64,000 bases of DNA, from the NCBI GenBank assembly GCA_963575745.1, contig CAUYUJ010014613.1, forward strand, positions 325,892 to 389,891. The letters are read 5' to 3'. Each line of letters starts with the position of its first letter. The stretch's first letter is position 1. The notes below the pieces were generated by a model, which searched no databases, was not told the origin of the DNA, and was given only the letters and a program-made list of their open reading frames with translations. Of the stretch, positions 20,359-30,980 are shown piece by piece. Origin of the DNA: Prorocentrum cordatum (lineage: Eukaryota > Sar > Dinophyceae > Prorocentrales > Prorocentraceae). A program made the position numbers and the translations under genes.

Positions 20359-22493
20359 GTGGGCCAAGCACCACTAGTCGAGGGCGCCGGGAGTGATATC
20401 TCGGAGGAAGCATCAGACGACACGGAGGCGCCACCGCTTCCAGGTACCAGTTCAAGGTCAAGTGAGTCAGCAAATTCTCCACTCGAAGCTGTCCAGGCAG
20501 CTTTCTCTGCATTTAGCGCCCGCGAGGATTTGCATAGCCTGGGTCCGAGCGACCACTTGCGCTGGGCCAGCGGCTTGCCAGAAGCCGACGATAGCCCGCG
20601 CGTGGCAACATTTTTAAACGGCCATTTTACGAGATCGGTTTCAATGTCGGTTGCCGAGCTGCAAACCGCTCGCCAGTCTGCTCTTGCTTTTTGGAAGCAT
20701 CGGAAGCTAGTGACGGACCCGCAGTGGCAGACTATCTTTAGAAGTTTGCCAGCTCACTGTCAGTGCTGGGTCCGGAGAAGAACCTTCTGCTGCTGAAAGA
20801 GATGCTCGAGGCTATAGCGTGGCCAGATAATACCTTGTTTCACAACCTCTGCCATGGCTTCCCTTTGGTGGGGCGCCTGCCTGCTAGTGGCATCCATGCG
20901 CCCGCTGCCAAGTCTCCGGAACCAGCCGAGACTTTGCGGTCGCTTTTAGCACATCCGCGCGAGCGGAATGAGGCGACTCTCGGTAGAATCGCCGCGGAAA
21001 AGGGCGGCGATACGAGGGTTAGGACTCAATTTTTATCGGCCTGCTCAAAAGAGGTCGAAGATGGCAAGGCCCGCTTCCGTAACCTAGACGTAAATTCTTG
21101 TGTTTTAACAGCTCGCTTCCCTATCGTGCAGGGGGAAAGAGACGGAATGCCCAAAATTCGCTGCATTGACGATTTCACTGCGTCTGCGGTGAATGGCGCG
21201 GTTGTACATAGTGAAAGAACATGTCCAGACACGCTGGACACTTTGGTGGCATTAGTGCGCCACACAGCAGCAGGCAAGCAACACATTGCCATGAGGTGGA
21301 GGAAAGATGACTTCCGGCATGCTTTTAGGACACTGCCGATTTGCAGCAGCCACTTGCCGCTGGCAGTGACAGCTTGGCCAGAAGCAGTGGCAGACGGTAA
21401 GGCGTTGCAGTTGCTGTGCCTACCATGTGGCTCTTCCGCCTCAGTGTTCGGTTGGGATCGTTTCGGTCTCGCCATTCAAGGCATTTTGGCAGCTCTGTTT
21501 CACTTGTTATATTTGCGTTTTGTCGACGATATGTTTGCCCTGGAGGGGCGCGATATTGGCAGTGACTGCTTAATCGGCCCCGCCGGCTCTGCGCGCCTGG
21601 CAAGAACAGTCGTGTCAGAACTGCTGGGCTGGGATCTCGACGCCGGCAAAGCCGTCACGGAGGCCACTAAGATTGTAATCCTCGGAGTCTGCGTAGAATT
21701 TGACGACCGCAACCAGCTGATCCAGTTTTCTCTCGAAGCAGAGAGATTGGAAAAATGGACTGCAGAAATTCGAGAGGCTCTGCGGCGAAGATCGCTTTCG
21801 CCTGCGCGGGCTTTAAAATTAGCAGGCGAATTGAGCTGGGGTGCGACCGCCGTCTTCGGCCGAGGCGCGCGCATCTACCTTGCTGCCATGCGCCACCGCG
21901 GCTCAGGCAACCAGAGCCGGCTGTCCCAGCGCACCAAATTGTGTCTGCGTTGGTGGCTGCGGTTCTTACAGGAACCGCCATCGAGGAGCGTCCCGGTGAT
22001 GCGTCGCCAGAAAAAGCGTTGCATCCTTTACACCGACGCCACAGGCCAGGGACGGATGGCATGGGTCATCCAAACTCCCTGTTGAAAGGCTTGGGCTGCT
22101 GCTGATGTCCCAGCAAAGGCGAGGCAGTGGGTGCTTCATCGGAGGAATCAGATCGGCACTTGGGAGCTCATGGCGGCTCTCTGCGCGCTTAAGTTTTTGC
22201 TGAGTTATCTGCCTGGCGAGTTTGAAATCCTCGCCTTCGTGGATAACACAAGCGCGCTGGGTGCACTTTTACGCGGCTGTTCCAGGCAATTTGATTGGAA
22301 CGAGCTCATAGGCGAGCTTTGGTTTGCAGTCGCGCAGCGTGGTCATTATTTGCACCTTTGGCACGTGCCATCGCATTTAAATTTGGCCGACGCTCCGACC
22401 CGGCCAGAAGCCAAGTCAGAGCAGCTGCGTAAGTTAGCCGCCGACGGGTTTCAAGAAATGCCGTGGTCCTTCCCAGCCGACGCGCCCTGGTGA
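20359..22493 (+). pseudogene. RT-RNase H of YR-2, one frameshift and one in-frame TGA
   Basis: The region opens in the same frame as gag, directly after its TGA, and reads an acidic N-terminus (SDISEEASDD) then LAFWKHRKLVTDPQWQ. A frameshift at about 20755-20775 shifts the frame to the RT domain: CVLTARFP, RCIDDFTASAVNG, RWRKDDFRHAFRTLP, LPCGSSASVFGWDRFG, catalytic FVDD at 21519-21530 and LLGWDLDAGKAV. RNase H begins CILYTDATG, meets TGA at 22083-22085 where relatives have Arg or Ala, and continues in frame through TWELMAA, FVDNTSALG and NLADAPTRP to TGA 22491. All catalytic residues remain, so the lesions are few and probably recent. Confidence 0.82.
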
Positions 22494-22631
22494 TTCAGAG
22501 ACAGTGAGCGGCAAAGGGGAAAAACATCATCGTAATCCTGTGTTGAGGTCATATCACGTGAGAATCGGTTGTCCACGCAGCTACTTGTGCGCACATTCTC
22601 TGTGTCTTCTGTTCCGGAGCTCTGGCCCAGC

Positions 22632-23919
22632 ATGGCTTTGAGATTCATCGACAAAAGCCGTGCCGCTAAGTACTCGCATCCGCCAGCTGCCAGCGGTGAG
22701 GTCGCGGAGGTCCGCGTCGAGGTGGAAGCGTCCCCTGGCGGCCGTCGTCCGCGGCGTCGCGGCGCAGGCAGAGCCAGGGCACCGCGTCGCGGGCTTGATC
22801 GCTGCGTCGACAGAATCGGGCTTCAAACACATGTCGGATCTGAGCGACATTGGAGCCGACGACTTCGCAGAGCTCGTGCCGGCATTCGCCGCTTGCAACA
22901 GCAGCTTCGTCAAGGCCTTCTTGTCGCACTGCCAGAGCAGCGCCAGTCGCGAGCAGGCAGCTCAAGCGCACAAGCCTGGCGGGCGAACGGAGCCCCAACG
23001 CCCGGCATCTCTGGCAGCAGGCGTCGCTGCGCAGGCGCGCTCCGCCTCGGGCGGCGCAGGCGCTGGCTATGCTGGCGACCACGCGCCCACTGCGAAGCGA
23101 TTGGACGCCCCCGCCGAAGAGAGGGCCCGCGCTGCTTTTCTAGTGCTTGGAGAGGCGCGGCGGGCGCGGGCCGCTCCTGCGCCTGCAGTGCTCGCAGCCG
23201 CCGTGGCAGCTGCTGCCAATTGCAGCTGCTATCCGGGAGCGAAGCCCACTGGCAGGCCACGGGGCGAGATCAAGCGGGCTCGTCGCGAAGCCAGCGGCGG
23301 CGACCATCTGAGCTTGCACACCTTGTGGGTGGAATTTGCCAGCTGGAGGAAAAGCGCCTCCCAGTATGCTTCCGCAGTGCGCCTGTGGGGCGACGCTGCC
23401 ACTGCTGTCGGGGCGCCTGGGTGGCCACCAACAGAACTGATCCTTGACACTTTCGTTGGTTTGTTTCGCAGCGGCCACACCTTGCAGAGATACGTGTCGC
23501 ACGTGCGCAGTGTATTGCACTTGGTGCAGGCTCCGCTGGGCGTCCTCGCAGATACGCATAGATTGTCGAGAGGCGCCGAAAAGATAACGAAGTATGAATT
23601 CAGAAGAGAGAAAATCCGTGCCACAGCTGAGGAGACCAGACGCATCCGTAAGTGGTGCTCGGAAGCCGGATATCCGACACTAGCGGCCTCGTGGGCGATT
23701 GCCCGCCATTTTTGCTTGAGATATTCTGAAGTACTAAATCTGGGGACCCACGCGGTCGCATTTCGTTTTACCGGCGCGAGCCGTAAAACGTGCATCATCC
23801 GTTCTGCTCACCGGAAGTCGTGCAATGAACCCTGCGAGACGACGAGGCGTTGCATCTGCCACCAGCAGGGTCGGCTCCTGCGCGGTGCTTGCACACTGTT
23901 CTCCTTAGGAGAAACAAGC

Positions 23920-23982
<63 letters not shown>

Positions 23983-24254
23983 CAGGAATCCAATACGCCG
24001 ACGCTCTCGCTGTGCTAAAGCTGGCAGCGACCGCCCTGCATCTGCGTAGCGCGCCTGCTTGGGGCACGCATGCGTTCAGGAGAGGGTTTGCAAACGAAGC
24101 CCTCCAACAAGGAGGGCCGACAGCATTGTTCTTTAGCGGTGGATGGAAAGGCGTGGCTGCTTTCGGCTATGCTAGCGCCCAGGGCCGAGGGGCTCTCACG
24201 GCCGCTGAATGGCTAGTAGAACATTCTGACTCCAGCGACGGCGAGCAGGACTGA
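22632..24254 (+). pseudogene. Tyrosine recombinase of YR-2, frameshifted and carrying a poly-T tract
   Basis: ATG 22632 opens MALRFIDKSR, matching the start of the other recombinases. The frame shifts at about 22690-22740 and then runs through HMSDLSDIGADDFAELVPAF, LWVEFASWRKSASQYASAVRLWG and the catalytic Arg box HFCLRYSEVLNLG. At 23921-23982 a run of 62 T interrupts the frame. After it the sequence resumes in another frame with IQYADALAVLKLA, the HxxR box GTHAFRRGFANEAL (His 24069-24071) and GGWKGVAAFGYA with Trp and Tyr. All catalytic residues are kept. Without the T run and the early frameshift it would be full length. Confidence 0.82.
23921..23982. repeat. Homopolymer T62 inside the YR-2 recombinase gene
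   Basis: Sixty-two consecutive T replace what in YR-3 is a short CCCCTTC-containing stretch between the Cys-rich loop and the QYADAL helix. It could be expansion of a local T run, insertion of a reverse-oriented poly(A) tail, or an assembly error. Confidence 0.9.
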
Positions 24255-24339
24255 GTTCGCATCGTTTGCATTGGGGCAAGGGAAAACACATCACGATGTC
24301 CTCTCCTCAGGCGCTGCTGCGCGGTCCGCCGCCTCCTGG

Positions 24340-24536
24340 TGCATTGGGAACCTCAGGACAGGGTCCAGGAGGCTCCGGCCAGGCAGCGCTTTCCTTTTGC
24401 CCCTTGCTGGCGCGAAGGCGCCGGCGCCGAGCCGTGACGGGGCCCCGGGGCCCGAGAACGTGTTCCGAGGTGCTTCGGGGCACCGCAGAGGCGAGGGCCT
24501 GCTTTCCCTTGGGCCAGGCTGCCAAAAATGATTTTC
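24340..24536 (+). repeat. B1-like 3' region of YR-2
   Basis: It starts at GGTGCATTGGGAACC and ends in GATTTTC at 24536, as B1 repeats do. It resembles the YR-3 B1 region (41332-41462), sharing GGTGCATTGGGA, CCAGGCAGCGC, TGCTGGCGC and AAGGCGCCGGC. No second copy is seen to the right. Confidence 0.6.
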
Positions 24537-24763
24537 ATGAAGCGTAAACTCGTTTCCGGCACAGGAAAATCATGTGGAGCAGGCCCAAGCGTGCTCGCCT
24601 CACCTCCTCTGCTCCCGCTCACACGCCTCTGCGCCTGCTTCGCGGGCAAGCGGTTCCTGGCGGGCCGGCTTGCGTTTTCGGAAGCGGAAGTATTCTCGGT
24701 GCTAGTCTCTTGGGTCTGCCGTTCTTGTCGCCCCACAGGAGACGCTCTCGGTCTCTGCGGGGA
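24537..24763 (+). repeat. A repeat (227 bp) of YR-2, right copy (A2)
   Basis: It is a near-identical copy of 729-955, preceded by GATTTTC (24530-24536) and containing GAAAATC (24565-24571) after a 28-base spacer. Nine bases downstream is ATTTTC, followed by RNase H-like sequence. A B2 repeat is not evident. Confidence 0.75.
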
Positions 24764-24965
24764 AGCATTTTCTGTCGTGCACCCGCGATTTCGATTCTGG
24801 AGCGCAGGCGCACGCAGATTGTGCTATGGGAGTTGGTGGCGGCAGTTTGCGCTGTAAGAAGTTTAATCAAACATGGTCTCGAGGAGTGCGAGATTATTTT
24901 GTTTGTCGATTGCAATCCAGCCCTGCAAGCGCTCGTGCGCGGCGCAAGTAGGCAAAGCGATCTCC
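24764..24965 (+). pseudogene. RNase H fragment of a DIRS/Ngaro-like element
   Basis: The frame reads ERRRTQIVLWELVAAVCAV, then EIILFVDCNPALQALVRGASRQSD, matching the second and third acidic blocks of the RNase H in YR-1 to YR-3 (TWELMAA and FVDN.ALG). FVDN has become FVDC. The piece breaks off at about 24962 into low-complexity DNA. It could be the right half of the RT relic at 1-728, because both abut copies of the same A repeat, but about 50 codons between the halves are missing. Confidence 0.65.
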
Positions 24966-25427
24966 AGGGCCACGACCGCTACCACGGCGACATCGACCAC
25001 CACCGACGACGGCTTCGCCGGCGTCGGCTCCGACGGCGGCTTTGACACCACCTCCGACGGCGGCCCCCGCGCCGAAGACTCCGACACGAGCTCCAGCCGC
25101 GACCCCGCGGCTGGTTCCGGCGGAGATGCCGATTGGCTTGGCGTTGCTCACGACGTCTGCGGCGTTGGCTCCGAAAGCAATTCCGACGGCAGCATCGACG
25201 AGGCTTTTGACGCCTACCTCGACAGCGGCACCGGCGCCGGCTCCGACAACGACACCGTCGGCGTCTCCGACGCCGACTCCGACGGCAGCCCCACGGCCGT
25301 ACAGGTCGACGCTCCCGACGCCAGCTCCGAGGGCGACACCGGCGACATCTTCGGAGGAGACTTTGACGCCAGTTCCGACGGCGACCCCAGAGCCAGCTCG
25401 AGGGGCGACACCAGCGCCTACGCCGGC
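24966..25427. repeat. GAC/GCC-rich low-complexity stretch
   Basis: The sequence is built of CCGACGGC and CACCGGCG words with long frames on both strands (Asp/Gly/Ser-rich on plus). It leads into the 144-bp array. No gene is supported. Confidence 0.6.
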
Positions 25428-26400
25428 ATGAACGCCAGCGCCGACACCGGCACCAGCGCCAGCATCGACGCCAGCGCTACGCCACCGTCGAGAACAGCAC
25501 CGACGACTGCACCAACGCTGGCGCCCACGCGGGCATGAATGCCAGCGCCTACGCCAGCGCCAGCGGCGCCAGCATCGACGCCATCGCCAACGCCCGCGCC
25601 TACGCCGACACCAACGCCAGAGCCTGCGCCACCGTCGACGACACCACCGACGACAGCACCAACGCCCGCGCCTACGCTGGAATGAATGCCAGCGCCTACA
25701 CCAGCACCAGCGCCAGCATCGACGCCAGCGCCAACGCCCGCGCCTGTGCCGGCACAAACGCCAGAGCCTACGCCACCATCGACGACAGCACCGACGACAG
25801 CACCAATGCCCGCGCCTACGCTGGCATGAATGCCAGCGCCTACACCAGCACCAGCGCCAGCATCGACGCCAGCGCCAACGCCCGCGCCTATGCCAGCACA
25901 AACGCCAGAGCCCACGCCACCGTCGACGACAGCAACGACGGCAACACCAACGCCCGCGCCTACGCCGGCATGAGCGCCAGCGCCTACGCCATCACCAGCG
26001 CCAGCATCGACGCCAGCACCAACGCCCGCGCCTACGCCGGCACCAACGCCAGAGCCTACGCCACCACCGACGACAGCACCGACGACAGCACCAACGCCGG
26101 CGCCTCGGTCGGCATGAACGCCAGTGCCTACACCAGCACCAGCGCCAGCATCGACGCCAGCGCCAACGCCCGCGCCTATGCCAGCACAAACGCCAGAGCC
26201 CACGCCACCGTCGACGACAGCAACGACGGCAGCACCAACGCCGGCGCCTACGCCGGCATGAGCGCCAGCGCCTACGCCACCACCAGCGCCAGCATCGACG
26301 CCAGCACCAACGCCCGCGCCTACGACAGCACCAACGCCAGAGCCTACGCCACTGTCCACGACAGCACCGGCGCGAGCACGACTACGACGACGAGTCCGAG
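25428..26400. repeat. Tandem array with a 144-bp period (48 codons), open in several frames
   Basis: ATGAAYGCCAG or ATGAGCGCCAG recurs at 25428, 25535, 25682, 25826, 25970, 26114 and 26258. The last five are spaced exactly 144 bp. Because 144 is divisible by three and the words are GCC/GAC/ACC, the array stays open on the plus strand (Ala/Asn/Ser/Asp-rich) and on the minus strand (Gly/Ala/Val-rich, 416 codons). It may be coding, but neither strand shows a recognised domain. Confidence 0.8.
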
Positions 26401-27642
26401 CACGAACCAGTGCAAACAGCACTTCCAGCATCACCACGGGCATAACCAGTGCAATCAGCACGACCACACACAGACGACCAGCACCAGCGACATGGGCAAC
26501 CAGCACGACCACCTGTGCAATGCCTACGACTGCCACGAGTACGAACACTACAGCGGCAACCACCGCCGATGCGGCGATTCCTACCACCAGCGCCGGCTCG
26601 GCTCCCACGACTGCGAGGACCAGCTCCTGGGCGCTTGCAACACCAGAGCCCCCGCGAGGCCACAACACTAGTTCAGCCGAGCTTTACTTTCACCAGCACC
26701 TCCGCTCTTGCGCCGCATGCGCGTCGGGAGCGGCATGCACTTCTGCGTGCCCATGTGGATTCCCATCTCCCGTCTCTCAATGGCCAGCGCGCTGCCTTTC
26801 GCATGGGGCCTCACTCGCTCTCGGTGGGGTGCGCAGTATCCTCCAACGAGCCCCCGCGCTCCTCGCAGCTCTCCCAATCGCGGCTCCTTCGGTCATGTTA
26901 TGGGCCGTGACGGGGCAGGTCCTGAGCTCCACGCTCGGGGCGGCGCTTCCCGTCCCCGTGCACCCGGCGTTGCTCCTCGCCTCCGCCTGCGTGTCCCCAG
27001 CTTCTCTCGAGGTCGTCGTCTATGGGGCCATGGTGCACGGCGGACCCGCGCAGCGGGGCTTGGCAGCGATCTGCGCGACGGCTCTCGCTCACGACTTCCA
27101 CGTCCGACGCCCCCTGTGCGAGGCTTTGACGCTGGCTTCCACGGCGGCCCTCAGTCCAGCGTGGTTCTGCCCAACGAGCCCCGCTGCTTGGGCCGGCCAG
27201 GTGGTCCTCCTCGTTCGGGCGGTCACCACGCCTGCTTTCCCCGCTTCGGATGGCATCTGCGCCACGTGCCAATGGGAGACTAATTGGTGCACGTGCCGGC
27301 GGGGCGGTTCCTGCAGCCCTCAGCGTCCGAGCGCCGCGGCGGCTTCCTCTGCCTCTGCTGGCCTAGCGAGGCAGGAGGTCCACGTGAGCAACGCGCGAGA
27401 GCCCCGGGGAGCTCCCCTGGGCGACACCTCCGGCGCAACCCGACTGATGGGGATGAGCCGCTCCTGGTCGTGGGACTCGGCGGGTTGAATCTCGACCCTG
27501 CCAGGGACATGCATGTGGACGCGGGGATTCCTTTGGAGGAACAGCGCCGGGCCGAGGCTCTCAACCGCCCCCGGCCAGCGCTCCTGGGGAGGGCGCCCCG
27601 CCGCACGGGGCTCCACAGGCAGCGCCGCCAGCCGGGCAAGAG
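26401..27642. other. GC-rich interval upstream of the LINE ORF
   Basis: Frames are open on both strands, the longest ending at 27488 on the plus strand, but no motif is recognised. A CxxC...CTC pair (CATCQWETNWCTC, about 27260-27295) could belong to an untranslated or N-terminal part of the LINE. Confidence 0.3.
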
Positions 27643-28439
27643 ATGCCAGCCCCCCCTCCCCCGGCGCCCGATCCTGGTCACCAGCGCAGGGTTCCTGCCC
27701 GCGTCCGGGTGCACTGCCCCGTCCCTGGGTGCCCGCGCGGCGACGCCGCGTCCTCCGCCGGCTGGGGGGACCGCCAGAGCATGCGCCAGCACCTGAACGA
27801 GCACGCCGCCGGGCGGTTCCCTGGGCTGCAACCAATCCCACCCGAGTACCTGCAAGAGCACTGGTTGGAGCAATGCTCGGTCTGCCAACAATTCTTGTCG
27901 ACGCACTTCGGCGGCATCTGCCCGCGTTGCAGCCCTGCCGCGCGCGCGGCCGCAGCCGTGGCAGCCGCCGCTCCCGCCGCCGGCGGCCAACCGCGCAGCG
28001 AGCCCGCGGGTCTCCCCTCCCTCCGGGAAGCTTTCTCCAAGCGCTGCACCACCAAGCGCTACGTCCCGAAGGGCGCCCGGGACCTCTGGGCACGGTGCTT
28101 AGTGCAGACGGTGGCCCAGACCGTGCACAACAACTCCGAGGCTGCGTGGACAGAGCTTGCGATGCTCCCGAAATGCGCCCTGCGCCCTCGCACCCGTGGC
28201 GGCCGAGGCAGCAGGGCGGCTGGCGAAGCGCAGACCAAGGCGCTGTGCCGGCGCTGGCTGGACGGGGAGCGGGCCTCCGTGTGGGCCGAGGCAGTCGAGG
28301 CTCGCGCTGCCAAGCACGCCTCGCCAGCCTCCCAGCGAGCGGAGAGGTGCGTGCAGCTCGCCGCAGGCGCCCAGTACTCCAAGAGCTGCTCGGCTCTGAC
28401 CAGCGAGCCGCCCGTGGAGGTCACCACCGACGTCGTTGA
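27643..28439 (+). pseudogene. LINE ORF, N-terminal part (zinc fingers and pre-RT domain)
   Basis: The frame starts MPAPPPPAPD. A C2H2-like finger CPVPGCP...HLNEH (about residues 25-54) and a CxxC pair set CSVCQQF..ICPRC come first. A block typical of LINE proteins ahead of RT follows: WTELAMLPKCALRP..GGRGSR and RCVQLAAGAQYSKSCSALTSEPP. It breaks after TDVVD at 28439, where a YR-type A hairpin starts. The RT part resumes at 32932. LINEs insert by target-primed reverse transcription; the fingers would bind nucleic acid. Confidence 0.65.
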
Positions 28440-28474
28440 TCGGCCCTTAAATCACTTGTTATTTTATGGGCGGG

Positions 28475-28880
28475 AAAATGGACGAAGATGGCCAAAGCCA
28501 TTATATTAGCCACGGCTTTGCGTGGTACGCGCCGTGGCAGACGTTCTGCAATTTCTTGTTGTTCTTGCGGGAACGTGCGTCCCAGGACGCTCCCATGTGC
28601 TCTGGCGCCTCCGTCGGGGGGCAGCGGTGTCGTCTCGTCGTCGCGTCTGTCTTGTCTGTCGTGTCCTGTCTGTCCCGTCGGTCTGGTCTGTCTGTCTCGT
28701 GGTTGCGTCTCCTGGGCACTGGCTGCCGCAGGCAGTCGACGCCAGGGGAGCGCCGGACACTGCGGGTTTACCCGCGCTCGCGCAAGCCTCGCCGAGGCAG
28801 GAGGCGTGCGCCAAGCACTGCGGGTTCACCCGCGCTGCGGCGCTGCCTTGCGCAGGCTTGGGCAGGAGGCGTGCAGCGCA
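28475..28880. repeat. Left arm of a long inverted repeat
   Basis: It pairs with 30571-30980 over about 400 bp with few differences. Both arms carry GCGGG-TTTA-CCCGC and GCGGG-TTCA-CCCGC palindromes. The frames in both arms encode the same sequence in opposite directions and are not taken as genes. Confidence 0.85.
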
Positions 28881-28899
28881 CGGTCGTTCAGGCGCGTGC

Positions 28900-29570
28900 A
28901 GCCGCACTGGCGCGCAGGCGCAGAGACGCGCGCAGAAGCAAAGGGACAAAGAAGCGGTCAGAAGGGCGCAGAACCGCGCAGCATCGAGAGGGGTGCGCTG
29001 GGCACGCAGGAGTGCGCATGGCCGCCCAGTATTGGCACGCAGAAGTGCGCACTGGTGCGGCGGAGGCGCGTATTCCGTAGTAAAGCGCAGAGAGCGCACA
29101 GGCGCGTAGAGGCACGCCGCGGCGCGCGCCGTGCGTTGTCGCGCGGCGCAGAAGCAAGCTGCGCGCCGAAGCGCGCGGGCCCGCGGAGCGGGGCAGACGG
29201 AAGCGCGCAGCAGCGCGAAACGTGTGCGAAGGCGCGTGGAAACGCTCAGTAGGGCGCAGGCGCACAGGCGCCCACAAGGCGCAGACGCACACGGGCGCCC
29301 GGGGCAGGTTTCCCGCTCCCGCGCCCAGACGGGTAATCTCAAAACAATTCCACGCCCGGCGCGCCCGGAAGTGCAATCTAGGTGTGCGGAGGCGCGCTAA
29401 GGCGCACGGGCGCGCTGAGACGCGCGGTGTCGCACAGGGGCTCGCAGTGTCGCGGGCGCAACCAAATGCGCGCAGAGATTCGAACGCGCTGCAGACGCGC
29501 GCGTAGGAACGCAGAGCAGAGAGGCGCGCAGCAGGCGTGCAGGCGGCAGGCACGTTCGCGCTGAAGCGAG
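28900..29570. repeat. GCGC/CACG-rich degenerate repeat
   Basis: The sequence is dominated by GCGCAG, GCGCG and CACAGGCG words with alternating purine-pyrimidine runs. A similar stretch is at 31970-32700. No gene is seen. Confidence 0.6.
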
Positions 29571-29776
29571 GTTCGGCGCCCGCTGGCGCGGACCCTTGTG
29601 GCAGCTGCGTGAACCAGCTCTGTCCTTGCAATGGGCGCGACGGATTCCAACAAAGCTTCCTCAGCAGCTGCTGGGCTGGTCTCTGGGTGCAATGGGCGCT
29701 AGGGTGTTCCCAGGCGCCCAGCCCAGCAGCAGGCTTTTGCCTTCGCCCACTGTTCCTGCGGTGGACAGCCTGAGGA

Positions 29777-29824
29777 GATTTTCTCGGCCCTTAAATCACT
29801 TGTTATTTTATGGGCGGGAAAATC
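29777..29824. other. Core-flanked hairpin (GATTTTC...GAAAATC)
   Basis: GATTTTC at 29777-29783 starts an A repeat of the same type as at 28440. GAAAATC at 29818-29824 is where a reverse-oriented B end (ATTGCGGCCGCC..., to about 29871) has joined. It reads as a recombination site that later took an insertion. Confidence 0.6.
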
Positions 29825-30430
29825 ATTGCGGCCGCCAAGCCCTCGTATGTGCAGAAAAATGGCCGGCGCCCCCAAGTCGGCGGGCTTGGCGCCAGAGGCC
29901 TCCAAGTCGGTAGGCGTGGCAAGCCAGAGGTCCCAAGTCGGCGGACATGGCTGTGCAAGAGCGGCAGGACGACACTCCCAGCGGTCAAGGCGACGAGGAG
30001 CGGCAAGAATCGACTAGCTTTCGACGCTGCTTCCTCCAGGAAGCTCAAGCGACGAGGACAACGGACACGCCTAGGCAACGAGGAACGCGGGCTGTGGCGA
30101 CGAGGAGCGCGGGTAAGCCTCGAGAAACCCCACGCCAGCAGAGCCACGCCCAGGAGCTTACCTCCGCCGTTCCACGGAATCGCCGGCCTGCCCAGGACTA
30201 CTAGCCCGCGAGGCAGGCGAAGAGGCATAGAGGCGAAGAAGGAAGGAGAAAACAATGCGAGAGCTTGCTCCTGATGATTTTCCTGTGACGGAAACAAGTT
30301 TACGCGCCATGAAAATCATTGCGGCCGCCAAGCCCTCGTATGTGCAGAAAAATGGCCGGCGCCCCGCGCCAGCAAGGGGCGCGTGGACAGCCGGAAGGCT
30401 GGCGGGATCCACGGCTTGGCGGCTGCGCGG
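29818..30430 (-). mobile_element. Reverse-oriented B1-A2-B2 end of a YR element
   Basis: On the minus strand, B1 (about 30430-30311) ends in GATTTTC, A2 runs from 30310 to about 29872, and a partial B2 ends in GATTTTC at 29818. The 51 bp next to each core (29821-29871 and 30314-30364) are the same. The A sequence has a forward copy at 30981-31420, so the two A copies are in inverted order. Confidence 0.6.
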
Positions 30431-30570
30431 GTGCTTCCGGCTCATCTGTGAAAATCTCCTCAGGCTGTCCACCGCAGGAACAGTGGGCGAAGGCAAAAGC
30501 CTGCTGCTGGCCAGACCCAGCGGACAGCCTGAAGCGCTGCGCCCAGCAGCTGGGCGGGTGGGAGTGGCAA

Positions 30571-30980
30571 TGCGTGCGCTGCACGCCTCCTGCCCAAGCC
30601 TGCGCAAGGCAGCGCCGCAGCGCGGGTGAACCCGCAGTGCTTGGCGCACGCCTCCTGCCTCGGCGAGGCTTGCGCGAGCGCGGGTAAACCCGCAGTGTCC
30701 GGCGCTCCCCTGGCGTCGACTGCCTGCGGCAGCCAGTGCCCAGGAGACGCAACCACGAGACAGACAGACCAGACCGACGGGACGGACACGACAGACAAGA
30801 CAGACGCGACGACGAGACGACACCGCTGCCCCCCGACGGAGGCGCCAGAGCACATGGGAGCGTCCTGGGACGCACGTTCCCGCAAGAACAACAAGAAATT
30901 GCAGAACGTCTGCTACGGCGCGTACCACGCAAAGCCGTGGCTAATATAATTAATGGCTTTGGCCATCTTCGTCCATTTTC
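30571..30980. repeat. Right arm of a long inverted repeat
   Basis: It is the reverse complement of 28475-28880 with a small AATTA-type insertion near 30950. It ends at CATTTTC (30974-30980), where a forward A repeat begins. Confidence 0.85.

Noticed and set aside
19039-24254. A DIRS-type methyltransferase domain between RT-RH and YR
   Set aside because: The RT-RH and YR coding regions are separated by only 78-348 bp in the three copies, leaving no room for one.
25418-26668. Minus-strand 416-codon Gly/Ala/Val ORF as a structural protein gene
   Set aside because: It is a mirror of the 144-bp array, which is equally open on the plus strand; nothing favours this strand.
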